Shown: positions 35,701 to 50,700, numbered from the stretch's first letter. The stretch: 64,000 bases of DNA from Paracentrotus lividus (GCA_940671915.1 CALNVZ010003426.1:5891732-5955731); one strand, 5' to 3'. A program made the numbers and translations. Notes: a model not told the origin generated them from the sequence alone.

Positions 35701-38700
35701 TGGGTCATTTCTCACAAAATGGGTATTTTTGGAAAGGGATTCATCAACGATTTCAAATCTGCCATCGTTTTGTCCTTTCATTTGAGATTACCACGTACCA
35801 GTATTTTAAGGGATATTTTGTTGCAATATTTGGTACCTGCAATGCATTGTGTAGCGGGTGCATGCATGATGTATGTTTTAATGATTAATTAATTAATTAA
35901 AATTAATTAGCAGAATTTTCAAATAATTTGCTTCTTGTTTATTTAAAGCCAGCTAAATTCTGAAAAAATGATATATCAACCAACCTATAAGACTGATTGT
36001 AAGCAAAAATATAAGGCAAGAAAGAATAAGAAAGTTACAAAAATGCAAATCCCTATGCTTTAACACATACCTCCACCGTAGGCTCCTCCACGTAGGCTCC
36101 TCCGCCCCTACCCTACTCCACTCAATTATATTTGTACTAAAACTATTAGCAGGACAAAAATGAACTCAAGACATGTAGCCTAATTAATTATCTACAATAT
36201 GAGACATTGCACAGCTCATGACTGTACATGGTTTTCATGCTATGTCAAAAAATGCGGCATTTTTTCCTAAAAAATGTAACGCCTCCGCCCTTTTACTATA
36301 CCCCAATATGTGACACACGACCTTTTACGTATTGCAGTTTTTGTATTATATGTTATAATGTACATGTAAGTGAATTTTACTAAAATAAAGCAGACAATGA
36401 TTCCTCTACATGAAATTGATTTGTAAATAATTGTTTGTCATCAATCTGTTTTTTCTTTTCAATGCTAATGTCTTCTTCTACTGATTAAAAGTCTAATACT
36501 TGTATTCCATTTAGGATGCCGATTCTTTCTTTGCTGAGGGACTGGCAAAGTGGAGAGACCTCAATTGTACGCAAGACTTCGGTAAAAAAAAAAGAAAACT
36601 CTTCATTTGGTTTACTAATTAATTTATGTTTTGTTTTGACACATGGGCTGATCTGTGTTAATTCCTCTGTTGGTAGACCCTGAGTAATAATGTTTAATGC
36701 CTTGCAAACTTTAAACGTATTGTTAAAAAAATATGCCAAAAATACAGAGCCCATTGTAATGCATTTAAATAAAAATTAATCAGGATAAGAAAATAAGTGG
36801 CAAGAGTTCCAACTGGGAAAAAAAAATCACTAGAATTCAATTAAGTTTGAAGGGATTGAGTAACTCTGTGGTGGCATGATTTCAATATTGGGGAGGGAGG
36901 GGGGGGGGCGCCGCCAAAGTAAGTTGACTGATTTTTACATGTACATTCAATGAGAGTTTTTTTTAATGATAGGGGAGTGTGTGTCCCTTGCGCCCCCCCC
37001 CCCCACAAGCCTCCACAAAGTTACATGCTGTACAAATTCTTCTGCAGTTAAAAATGTAGCCCCCAAAATAATTTTATTTTTTCCTGTTATGCCCATGATA
37101 ATTTGGGGCTTACATGTGGTTTTTTGTTTTCATATCTAGTTGATTTCAGCCGTGAGATCTCCCATCAGGTACAGAGCTTTGCCCAATTGGTTCATTTTGA
37201 AGAACAGATAGTCTCGTCTCTCCAGACTCATCTCAAGATTCCTAACAGCATGGCTTACATCCCGCTACTGGAGTAAGTCACTGAATCTATATTCTGATCT
37301 TCAAATTGGCAGGTTAAAGCAAATACATGTACACTTCTCAAAGAGTTGTGTGAAGAATTTTTTTTCTTTTTTCTGTTTTTAAACATTAAATGATGTATGA
37401 ACTATCCAGATGGAAGCGCATTAGGCAGTAGGATTTTTTTTTTTAGTATTAACCCTCCACATCTTACTCCTCAAACATTCCCCCAAATTGCCCTTTTAAT
37501 TTTAGCCCTTCCAGAGCATAAATCTCACGGAGGCCATCTAAGGCCATGCCGTCGTTGCCCATGCCTCTTGCCATGATGCCCAAGGGAAAATAGATCAAGT
37601 CAAGGCCATTTTGGCCTTGCCCTTTTTTCTAAGTGGCCGACATGCCCTTTTAGAGAATTTATTGCCCTTTCATGAAGGACTCCTAATATCAACAATAAAA
37701 TGGGAAATATGTCACTATTTTGTCACATTAAAGTCTCTAAAAGCAGTACAGACCATAACTTTCATTGGATAATCCTATAGATCTACAGATGTTGTGGCAG
37801 AGCTCCCCACGACCTCCTGGGGAGTTAATGGCCATCTGACAGGAGTAGTAATAACAAGACATCCCTGTTTGTTTCATTCTCACTGACCTGGGTTTTGGAT
37901 GTGCTGGAAGTTATCACAGTTATTATTTTTAAACAAATATGTCAGTGATAGTTACATTATATGGACAGCCAAACAGAATTTTCATCGCCAAATCACTGTG
38001 GAAAGGAATTTTGTGTTTTTCCCATACAGAAAAGGCAGTGTTTTTAAACAGAAAATCACCACCTTTTCTGTTTTCCCCATACACAAAAGGCAGTATTATT
38101 AAACAGAAAATCACCACCTGCCGACCTGGCTCTATTTTAGAAAAAAAAAAAAAAGAAAAAAAGGCCTTTGATGCCCTTTTTATGAGGAAAAAATGGCTGT
38201 GGATGCCCTTTGAATTGGACAAAGTGCCCTAAATTTTGGAGGAAAAATGGCCTTGCCCTAAAAGTAACAAAATTTAAGGCCTGCCTTCATAGCCCCAAAG
38301 TACCTCTACCTGCCCTAAGTCTCATCAACAAATTGCCCAAACCAGCTAGGTAGCTCTGGTAATTACGATGCACTACTACTAACATCCTCTGATAAATGTT
38401 GAGAGGGTCATGATGCCCCTCTGGGACTATTACAGTTAAGATTAGAATGTTGGACAATTACATTGACCACATTTTGTGGTTTGGGCAATAACTTTTGTTT
38501 CAGAGCTCTAAAAAATACACCAGGTATATTAGTAGAAAGACAAAAAAATTCTGCATACATTGTGCTCATTGTTGTTGCATGACCATACTGCATTTGATGC
38601 CAGGAATTTTATTAATAAGAATAATTTTTAAAATCCTTAAATTGGCAACACATTCGGAAGTTGAAGATCATTGTTTTTCATCAAAATTGGCAATTAAAAA

Positions 38701-41700
38701 ATTAAAGTTGTTGAAGTTCCTAACCATGTGTATTGGTTTTAAAGACATCACATTCAGTTAGAAGCATGTAGCATTAAAAAAAAAAAAATATTGCTGTTGC
38801 CAAGATTTGAGGAATAAAATGTGATCACTTTAGCCCTTCTCTGTCCTGAATGGGTTAAAATGGGGCCGTGGCTTTACCTAAAAAATTGACATTTTGCGAT
38901 GAAACCCTTTTTCAAAATCACCACTCTCCACTTTTCATTAAGCTGTCTGAGTAAGGACTGTGATCATATTTGAATGTATTTTTCTTGCACAACAAGCAAA
39001 TATTTTTTACTTGTTTCCTTGATACAGTCTGGTAGTCCAACTTGCAAGGGATCTTCAGACGGATTTCTACCCCCATTTTAAGGATTTCTTTGAGATTGTG
39101 GTTTCCCTACTAGACACCCAAGATACAGAGCTAATAGAGGGCGCTTTCCAGTGTTTGTGTTACATGTTTAAATTCTTGTGGAGGTATCTGGTCCGTGACA
39201 TTGAGGATGTGTACAGGTAAAACGTTTCTCACTTTGAATATTTCCAGCATGTCAATTCCAGTATTATGGACGTATGATATTTTGAGAGATGTGCTTAATT
39301 TGAAAAGCTAAAAGAAAAATTAACATTTTGTGACAATAACTATAATGTATTTGACACAAAATAGCATTTATGTCATGTCAATTCCTGCCATTCAGTAAAT
39401 AAATGTGGAATTCTCTTTAAATGTTGCCAATAAATGATTGTGTCTAGAGGTAAACTGAAGAATATGACTGTAGATTAAAACTATTCATTGTGTTTCATGA
39501 TATATGCCAAGAATCCATCCAATCACCATGTTTCTTTGCTCTGTAATGTAGACCTATGTTAAATGTTTGAAAATATCAAGTCTTGAGTTAATTTTTGTTC
39601 TGTCCCATAAAAAATATAGTGCAATAAAGTTTCTTGTAACTGTATGAAATATTATTGTTGCAGCATGTACTCACCTCTTTTGGCTGAGGATCGTAAGGAA
39701 CATGTAAGAAGGTTTGCTGCAGAGAGCTTTGCTTTTATCATGAGAAAGGTCAAAGATCATGGCAAGTTATTTGACTTCATGCTCTCAACGTTAAAAGACA
39801 ACCCTCAGGTAAGACTTCAGTCCCAACTATTGAAATCTGTGTGGTTATCCAGGACTTTTGATTTCATAATTCTTACAAAATTCAAAAATAACATTTTCAA
39901 ACCTGGGGCCCATTACATCCACTTTTCTTGTCTGGCAGGTTGTCAGTTCTGACATCTTTACTTGATTTTGATTGGCTGAGAAACATTGTTACTATGGTAA
40001 TTGTCAGATAAAACAAGACTTGTTGGATTAAACAAGTCTCTCCCCCCCCCCCCCTGTCCATCCTTCTCCAAATCATATGTAACATGTTAAATAGGTGTAT
40101 GAAAACAATCACACAAATCTATATCCAGGTAAGATTAATAGGAAGGAAGACCCTTTAGGAACTTTTGACCTACGTTGGCTACATGTAAATGAGGTCAAAA
40201 GCTATATGTGTTCAATCAATCAAATGATTGCATGCACAACAAAATTAAGTTAATATTAGGATTCTCCGGAGGACAATCTTTGCCCCAACATTTGCAAATG
40301 ATTTTTGGTAATATTTCACTTTGATTTATCATGGTCTGTTCCTTCATCAAGCATTCAGAAGTAAGTGGACATTGTTCATAGAAAAAATAAGGAGTTTAGA
40401 AGTTTTTTTTAAGACTCTGCCACAGTTCCATTTTTGTTGCATGTGCAGAGCTTGAATATATTTCCCAAATGTCAGTTAGCAAAGAGTATGCATTTTGTAA
40501 GAATCTCCACTATGTTCCTTTCTTGTAGCAAGCAAAGGGTCTTGGTCATCTGTTGTTTGATATGCTGAAAGGAGTAAGACACCAAACACATTCTTCTACT
40601 GAAAGGGTGAGTAACATCTTTGCCATTCTACAACATCCCTGTACTGTAAATCACTATCTTTACTCATTGTCCAACTACATATACCCCATTATATTAAATG
40701 GTAACTCACTATAAAGAGGTGTCATTATGTTATAACTAGATTCCTGACAAACAAGGTATTTTTGCTGGTCCCAAGGAGTTCTTTGTGAGAATTTCCAGTG
40801 TAATTTATTGTAATCTCTTAATCATATGTTTAGGTTAATATGATCTTAAAAGAGGCTGCAATATAAAAACTGTGCAATTATCATAAAAGGTAACCTTAGA
40901 GATGAGCTGATATAGCTATAACACACATTTCCCATAGACCTCAGCCCGAATATGTTCAGGCTTATATTAGTCCCCGTTTGGTTAATATAATGGGATTGTT
41001 AGACATACACAACTTTTACCTGAAAGCAGTCTGAAGGTTACAGAAAGCATAGAAACTTCCAATTTTTTTCAGAACTTACAAACTACAAAAGAAAACAAAC
41101 AGTACTTATCAAGACCAATCCTTACATGGGGTATCTGTACACCTTTTCAACTACTTTTCTTTTTCTTTAAAAATGAAAAACTGTAGTGACCTTATATATT
41201 CACATTTTAAATGAATAACAGCACTGCAAAACCTAACAACAAGAAGAAAAACAGCAGTATCCCAAATTATGACATTTCAACAAATTTTGTCTAGGTTGGG
41301 CACAAGAAGATTTGAAAGAATTGGGCCATCAATCAATGATATAATGTTGGGTAACAAGATAATTGGGCCAAAGTACTTCATTCAGTTCTCTATGCTCTCA
41401 TTAATTCCAGATCCTACCAGTATTACTACATAGACTTGGTCCATGTCGCCGTGGTAACGACCTATCATCTGACCTTCCTTGGATTCTGGTCCTAGAATGC
41501 TTCAAAGAAATGTTCAGTTGTCTTACTAGATACCTGAAGAGAGAATACACTGAGGTAGTATGGAATGCTCTATTGGTGAGTACAATGGTTTAGGTGAAGA
41601 CAACATCATTCCCCGAAGTTTCTCATTTTATTTTGATTTTGAGTACTATGTAATATTGAACTTAGATGCAATTTGCAGTCAAATCAATTCATTATCAAAT

Positions 41701-44700
41701 AGAAAAATACTGATGTACAGTGTAGTCAGGAAAGGGATTTTATTTCAAGTGGAAATTTCCTTACTTGGCCAGGAAATTCATTCTTTGATACAATGTAAAT
41801 TATCAAATTGTTAAGGATTGGTTCTTTATGTAATGGAAATTCTAAAATATACTACAGTACAGGCCACACAAAAATGTTGTTGGCCTAACAGAACAGTAGG
41901 CTCTGTTATAACCAATAATGTCGCAGCGATGCATAATGTCACTTCAGCGCATTAATTACATCTGGGATCAAACTATGACATCATCATCTGTAAGATGTGA
42001 CTGGACCTATTGTTGGTGCTCTGTTAGAGTAACATTGTTTCTGTGCAGGCGGTACTGGTAAAGACAGCCTATTAATTATCTATCAAATTAATTTAATACT
42101 TAATAGACAGTATAAGATTTATTCTTTATTTATGGATATTGATTTTGAGGGCAAAGTATTCATTTTTGAAATTGAATTGCTACTGGTGTAGACAACTGTG
42201 AATTTGTTATTGATTATAAACTTTACCAACATGAACCTACTTGTGCTCAATGCTTACATACACAGCATTAAAATTTGTACATCTTTTAAATGTACTGGCT
42301 AGTGTGTTGCACATTATTGAAACTACCTAGATTTGAAGTGAGAGCAAAAGATTGAAAGTGATAATGTATTCTCTTCCAGAATGAAGCTTCTTTTCTTGAG
42401 GGCCAGGATGGCACTGCCTTACAGCTGAACAGCATCATGAAGCTCCTAGATCAGACGACTAAATATGGCAATGGAAGTTTGATTATGAAACCCAGACTGC
42501 TATGTCAGGTAAGCTCTCGAATTGATGATTAACCCTAGTATTACGGAGGAGGAAGGGGGAGGGGGGTGATAGTGCCTCACAGCTGAACAGCATCATGAAG
42601 CTTCTAGAGCAGATGACTAAATATGGCAATGGAAGTTTGATTGTCAAACCCAGACTGCTATGTCAGGTAAGCTTATTGATTGAGGATTAACCCCAATAGT
42701 CCGGGGGGGGGGGGGGCAATGTCTTACAGCTGAACAGCATTATGCAGCTACCAGAGCAGATGACTAAATATGGCAATGGAATTTTGATTGCCAAACCCAG
42801 ACTGCTATGTCAGTAAGCTTAATGAATTGAACGATGCAACCCTAAGAGAAAGAATGAATATTTCCATGAGTAAAGTAGCTTTTTTATTGCAAATGTTAGC
42901 ATTTCAAGCATGCACAAAAAATTAGATGGCCAGTAATGAGATGTAAAAATAGAAGATTTGAAGAGCTTGTACTTAGTGAACAGGTGCTCTTAATCAATGA
43001 TTAATCAGTAATAAGTCCCAGTATTATTTGCTACCTAAGTAATATGTGACCTTCAAATTGTGTATTTAGTGCAGTGGAGGTGTATATAAGAATAAAAGTG
43101 TCAAAGATTTGGAGCACCTGAATAAATATTTTTATCAAAGATTTGGAGCACCTGAATAAACATTAGTGTATGTATTTTGTGTAAAAGTATACAATTGTTT
43201 TCATAACATGTATGTCTGGTTTTGAAATGTTGCATTGCGATTATTGAACTTGAAAAGTAAAGTATTGTGAGGTATTATACAACTGACTTGCGATTTAGAA
43301 CACCTGAACACACATAAATATGTTTGTGCAATTTATTAAAAAAAATTATCATTGTTTACATTATGTCTAGTTGCAATTTGCTTAGTGATTTTTAATTTTG
43401 GGGAGTATAATAAATGATTACGAACTACAGTATTTTGAATTTTCAAGATTTCTAGTAACGTTTGGCAATTTTTACCAAGGCCAGTCAGGCCATCTTAGTG
43501 TTAGGGTTGCCAAAAATGATCTTTTGCTGAACTGGATACAGTGTCCATTTATTTCACTGAAAAGAGTTTCATAGTCATAACTTAGAGCTACATTTCACTA
43601 GTTTCAGATGGCCAACACAGCCCCCATTGAAACCCAGGCCATCCATTAAAGGGATGTGGCTTATGGATATGGGCTTAATATAGTTGGACATCATTTCTAT
43701 AAAATAAAAAAAGATAGAGGACCTTTAATGGGGAGGGGGGGGGGTGAATTTATCGGGTGGATGATTGTATATGATCAATTATATCGAAATTTTTTTGTCA
43801 AAGAAGCTTAAATAAAACTAGAAAAGTGAGGTTTTTATGTAAATTTGGGAACAAATGAAAGAGGAAAACTTGCCAGAGTACATGACTAGATGGTAGAGGT
43901 GTCTGGATGAATGAAGTCTGTATAAGTGAGGTCAGATTATATACAAGCATGAAAACTGAGTAAAAATATTATTTTGGTTAAACCTGTATGAAATGTTTCA
44001 TTACGATGCCCCTCATAGATTATCTCAATCTTTTCTCTCCTCATAGAGCGTTATATCATCTGTTGGCAGACAGTCTTTACCAGAGTGCTATGGGAAGACA
44101 TTACTGAGTTTGGTTTCTAGTCTACTACAAGCAACCAGAGGAGATATACATCAAGAGGATATATCATCTCTTATCAAATCGGTATGTTCAGTAATAATAC
44201 ATATGATATATCATCCCTTATCAAATAGGTATGTTCAGTAATACCACATATGATATATCATCTCTTATCAAGTTGGTATTTTCAGTAATACCACATATGA
44301 TATATATCATCTCTTATCACATCGGTAGGTTCAGTAATACTACATATGATATATCAACTCTTATCAAATTGGTTATTCAGTAATACTACATCATTACTTA
44401 TCAAATCGGTATGTTCAGTAATACTACATCATTACTTATCACATCGGTATGTTCAGTAATACTACATCATTACTTATCACATCAGTATGTTCAGTAATGC
44501 TACATCATTACTTATCACATCAGTATGTTCAGTAATACTACATCATTACTTATCACATCAGTATGTTCAGTAATACTACATCATTACTTATCACATCGGT
44601 ATGTTCAGTAATACTACATCATTACTTAACACATCAGTATGTTCAGTAATGCTACATCATTACTTATCACATCAGTATGTTCAGTAATGCTACGTCATTA

Positions 44701-47700
44701 CTTATCACATCGGTATGTTCAGTAATACTACATCATTACTTATCACATCGGTATGTTCAGTAATACTACATCATTACTTATCACATTGGTATGTTCAGTA
44801 ATACTACATCATTACTTATCACGTTGGTATGTTCAGTAATACTACATCATTACTTATCACATCAGTATGTTCAGTAATACTACATCATTACTTATCACGT
44901 TGGTATGTTCAGTAATACTACATCATTACTTATCACGTTGGTATGTTCAGTAATACTACATCATTACTTATCACATCGGTATTTTATGTAATACTACATC
45001 ATTACTTATCACATCGGTATGTTCAGTAATGCTACCTCATTACTTATCACATCGGTATGTTCAGTAATACTACATCATTACTTATCACATCGGTATGTTA
45101 TGTAATGCTACATCATTACTTATCACATCGGTATGTTCAGTAATACTACCTCATTACTTATCACATCGGTATGTTATGTAATGCTACATCATTACTTATC
45201 ACATCGGTATACATGTTTAGTAATACTACATCATTACTTATCAAATCGATATGTTCAGTATTGCTACATCATTACTTATCACATCGGTATGTTCAGTAAT
45301 GCTGCATCTTTACTTATCACATCGGTACGTTCAGTAATACTACATCATTACTTATCAAATCGGTATGTTCAGTAATACTTCATCATTACTTATCACATTG
45401 GTATGTTTAGTAATGCTACATCATTACTTATCACATCGGTATGTTCAGTAATACTACATCATTACTTATCACATCGGTATGTTCAGTAATACTACATCAT
45501 TACTTATCAGCATCGGTAGTTCAGTATACTACATCATTATTTATCAACACATCGGTATGTTCAGTAATACTACATCATTACTTATCACATCGGTATGTTC
45601 AGTAATACTACATCATTACTTATCACATCGGTATGTTTTGCCATACCTCATATGTTGGTAGACTGCGACTTGAATTGGTATGCATGACAAATTGTGTCTC
45701 TCTTTTGCCATTCATGTCATTATTAATATTTCATGTACATGTAGTTTTGTTTTCTTTCCTAGAAATAACATGAAAGACATACAGTTTATGAATAAAAAAG
45801 ATATCCTTTGGTGGTACATGTATCTAACTTCGCGGAAACTACTTTGAGACAGTTTTGAAACAGTTTTAGACTGTTTTGAAACTTGTCGTGGAGACGTCTC
45901 CGCGACAGAAAAAAGGGTATTGTTAAATAAAACTTTTTTTTCTGTCTCAGAAACCGAATTAGGACTACTTTGAGACGGTTTTGAGATTCCCAAAACTCAT
46001 GAAACGTTGTGGGGACTCAGGAGACGTCTCGAAGAGGTCTCGGCGACAAATTTCAAAACTGTCTCCAAGCCGTTTCAAAACTGCCTCAAAGTAGTCCCAA
46101 ATCCATCTACAAGTAGTTCCCGCGAAGTGAGATACCACCATATGTTTTTACCTAATATCTTGTAGTTATTCTCTCTCTCTTTTTGCTTTTGTTCTAGTAA
46201 AAAAAAAAGTGATTGTGAATGGACTTTAATATGTTGAAATATTCTTGTTTGTTTAGTGGGGTGTAACACAAAGACTTACGATTGATAAAAATTTATAATT
46301 GATTTTTCTCGGTTGCCTCATCATGGACATTATGCTCCAAAGTTTATGTCTTAATCCTAACCCTAGCCCTAACCCTACTCTTAATCATATCTAAATCCTA
46401 ATTCATGACTGTACCTGGTTTCCAAATGAGGCTACCAAGAAAGAAAAAAAAAGTGTTTGTGTTACAGGGCACTGGACAGGTGTTTAAAAGCATTATGTGA
46501 AAGTTGATATATTCTTGTTTGTTTTGGACAGGTGTTTGAGAGCAATTATGGAAGTGAGCTAGTCTTTGATTTCAGCCGATCTATATTCCATATCAGCAGC
46601 TTTGAACAGGTAAACTAGTCTTTTACCAGAACGAATATTTATGCAGATTATTTACTATTGTTATGTACATGTGGAGTATGCCTGGGACTAATTTTTCAAG
46701 CTTTCAACAGAAAATGTCAAGAAATTACGTTTCTATTTATTAACAAAGATTTTCTTTAGATACTGTAGCCCTTATATTTTTTTATGTACATTATATTTTG
46801 CATACATAAGATTTTGTGATTGTGGTCTAGTCGGGGGAATCAGCGAGTGGATTATTTCAGTACTTCAAGTAGCCTTATATCCAAGTGGAAACTTTTGTAA
46901 TGGTGGAAAATAAAACCCCCATAAAATGTATGAATACAGTATTAAAATTATTTAAAGAATGAAAAGTTTGCATGTGCTTAACGAATGGCCTGAAATAGTA
47001 ATGTGATCTTTACCTATGTCTTGAACACATCAGGATGTTCTTCCAGGATTGTGCGAGTATTGTCATTCCAAGATGGCTGCCAAAGATCTTGTTACCATGG
47101 ATACCATGCTGTTAACATTGACGGATCTGATTAGCAGCAAACAATCCTCCATTGATGTTGGGTCCAGCATTGTGAACTATAAACCCTACATCTTGGACTT
47201 CAGCCGACAAATCCACATCAGGTACACATTGCATTTGAATTATATGCTGTCTTATTAGGCCAAAAAAAAAAAATTGTTTGTTTGCCCTCCAGTGGAAAAA
47301 TTAAAAATTAGGGTCGGTCGGTCGTTTTTTTTTGTTTTTTTTTAATAAATTATAAAATGTTCATAAAATGCGATGTTTGATTAAAAGAATTTTTAAAAAA
47401 ATCTTTACGAAAAACTCAATCTCACGATATCCACCAACCGCTGGTTGTTTAAGGACGACTAAAACTTGGCCTGACAAAGTGAAACGGCGTGTTATCGCGA
47501 ATACCAATCAGTGCAGGGCTTGACATCGACCGTGGGTCATTTATTTCGAGTAAACATGCATTTCATAGTACTAAATGAAAACTTTCTACTGCTATATTTT
47601 ACATTTTCCGTCGAAAATGGTGAGTTTTCATTTTAGGTCTTTGAAGAAAAAAAAAAAAAAATAAAAATCCCGACCCAAATTTTTGCCATTTTAGCGGTCG

Positions 47701-50700
47701 GTCGCGGAGGGCAAACAAACATATTTTTTTTTTTGGCCTTATGGTCATATCAAGCAAGTGACAACTTCATGTATGGCAAAAGAACTACGTAACAAATTTA
47801 ACTCTTGCATTTTTTTGATGAGAAAATATATCATTCTGCCAAAATTATAACAACATTTTAAAAGTCAAATTGTTTTTTTCAAATGCAGAAAAAGGGTGTT
47901 TTGAAATATATATTTTATGTAAGAAATTTTATTTTTGAGATTACATACTTGTATTTATGTGCTTACTACAGACTTCCAGCATATGCTGTCAAAAAACGTG
48001 TGTGTCGATTTTCACCACTTTGAGGCAGCAGAGATTCTTTTTTTTTGGGGGGGGTCATAAATTTACATAATTAATTCATATTGATGATGATTACAAATTT
48101 GAAAGAAACTAACTAAAAAATCTGTAGCTATAGTGCCATGTGACCGAAACGTGTGTTTAGAGTTTTGTTTATTCTCATATAACAGGAAGGTTTTTTTTTT
48201 TCTTTTCCTCTTTCGAGGTACTTTATTGCATCAAATTTCATTGTTACATATAATATGTCAAAGCAATTATTTACATCAATATATTGAGGAAAAAAAAAGA
48301 AAAAAAGAAGAGAGACACGAGAGAGAAATAGAGTGAGCTGGAGAGTAGTGGGAGTAGAGAGAGGAGAGGAGAGAGAGAGAGAGAGAGAGAGAAAGGAGTA
48401 AAGAAAACAATATAAATTCGGTATTTGATTCAACAATAGGTATATAATTCTAATTCTGTATAAACTGACTTTGTTCCTTGAATCGAGGTGTTGCTTGAAA
48501 CTTGAAATCTTATTTAAATGCCATCCAAACTGTCTGACTGTTTATATAACAGTAAGGGTAAGAGGAAAGGATCCAAGCTGCATGATGTATTGAGTGTACC
48601 AGGATACCTAAAGACATTATTGAGAGTATGATGGGGATGATTCTAAGAACCCTGTTCTCTGGGCAGTTCTACAATGCATCACTCATGTCAGGTAAGAATA
48701 ATTATGAAAGCCTAAATTTCTCTCACACACATATTTTGCTTGAGCATAATTGTGGCTTTTACCATTTTTGTATTACTATTATAAGATAGGAGTAAAGTAC
48801 TAAATTTAATTTGGATTTTTGAGTGACCACTGACTCTGAAAATAAAACTTTGAAATAAACACTTGATTAGTATTTTGCATGCAGCTACATTTTTCTTGCT
48901 ACACTGTAAGTTTTTTTTTTCTTAAAATGAATTTAAAGTGAATAACTGTAATTAATTTTGTAATCTTCAAGAGAGCCAGGAGTCAAGAATCTGCATAAAA
49001 TTAGATGACTTTGCTAAAGCTTTACCTTTTAAAATTATAAACTCAGATTGTGTAAACAGAAATGAATTGATAGTCTATCTTTCTTCATAATGAGATTAAT
49101 CTCTCTAATGTTTTATTTTGTAACAGACCGATAGATAGATCAGAATGGTCATAATGAGATGAATTCTCTCCAATGTTTTATTTTGTAACGAGACGCGATT
49201 GATAGATCAGAAATGGTCATAATGAGCATGAATCTCTCCAATGTTTTATTGTAACAGACCGATTGATAGATCAGAATGGTCATAATGAGATGAATCTCTC
49301 CAATGTTATTTTTGTAACAGACCGATTGATAGATCAGAATGTCCATAATGAGATGAATCTCTGCGCAATAGTTTTAATTTTGTAAACTAGACCGATTGAT
49401 AGATCAGAATGTCCATAAAAAATGAGATGAATCTCTCCAATGTTTTTATTTGTAACAGACCTCGATTGATAGATCAGAATGGTCATAATGAGATGAATCT
49501 CTCCAATGTTTTATTTGTCACAGACCGATGATAGATCAGAATGGTCATAATGAGATGAATCTCTCCAATGTTTTATTTTTTCACAGACGTCGATTGATAG
49601 ATCAGAATGCTGCAAAAAACTTCAGAAAACCGTATCATCTCTACACGATGCAGTCATTAAATTACAGCCTCATGAGAATGGTAAGATAATTATTCATTAT
49701 TTATTCTAAATCACAGCATTACATGTATAAAAAACTCAAAAACCACAACGCAGTACAGTGCATGTACATGCTATTTCTCATATGATTCACACGTGCTCAC
49801 TCACTCAATCCCTTGTCTTGGCAGGAGTTGTTGGGGGATTTGAGAGCAGAAGAAGCAACATTTTTCCCTCCATGCCTTCCTGTCAATTGCAGTCGACAGC
49901 ACGTTCTTGCATTGTCATATCTGTCTCATGTCTTTACATTTTCCTTCCAGCTTGTCCTTTAACGTCCTCTTCTGCGTGCGCACCTTCAACTGTGCCTTGT
50001 ATATGATTCATAGATTAAAAAATAAAGTTTATATGGAATTTGAAGCAAGGCATAGCAAATACTTGATGTTAAGCACGGGTTTAGTGTGCTGATAAAAGGC
50101 TAAATTGTCTCCCTGTTCTTTCCAAGTCCTGCTTGCACTAATTTTCAGGGAGGTTATTGTTATACATGGAAGCACATCCTGGAAAGACAACGATCTCATG
50201 GCCTTTGATGCACCCCCCACACTATATTGTATTGATTGCAGAACAATAGCCATTCTATTTAAACCTGGTGTACAGTTTTGTAACAAACAGGAATCAGCAT
50301 AAAAACCAATCAAATAACAATGTATAGTTCTCATGTTGTCCATATTGTTATAGGATTCAATCTTCATATTATCTAAAGTCTGCTAAATCCAAAATAATTT
50401 GTTCTTCTCTTAAAACTATACACCAGCTTTAAGCTGGCACTCTAGCACAGGTCTTGAATAGAGCCACACTGATGAGGATTCATCAAGTAATCTCCCTGCG
50501 AATTTTGTCGTACACCAAGTGAATATATGATTGCTATCTCTACATCATGTAGGAAATGAATTAAATGAATATATGGCTGTGAATGTCTCTCTCTTGTCTT
50601 GTAGAACCCATGTTGTACATCATATACCAAGCAATACAGAGTCTTCTATTATTATCAAGACCATTAATAATTACTGTGAATGTCTCTCCCTTGTCTTGTA

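Noticed and set aside
44182..45637. CRISPR-like array of 38-bp direct repeats
   Set aside because: The units are contiguous with no unique spacers, the context is a eukaryotic intron, and the unit derives from the exon 10 donor.
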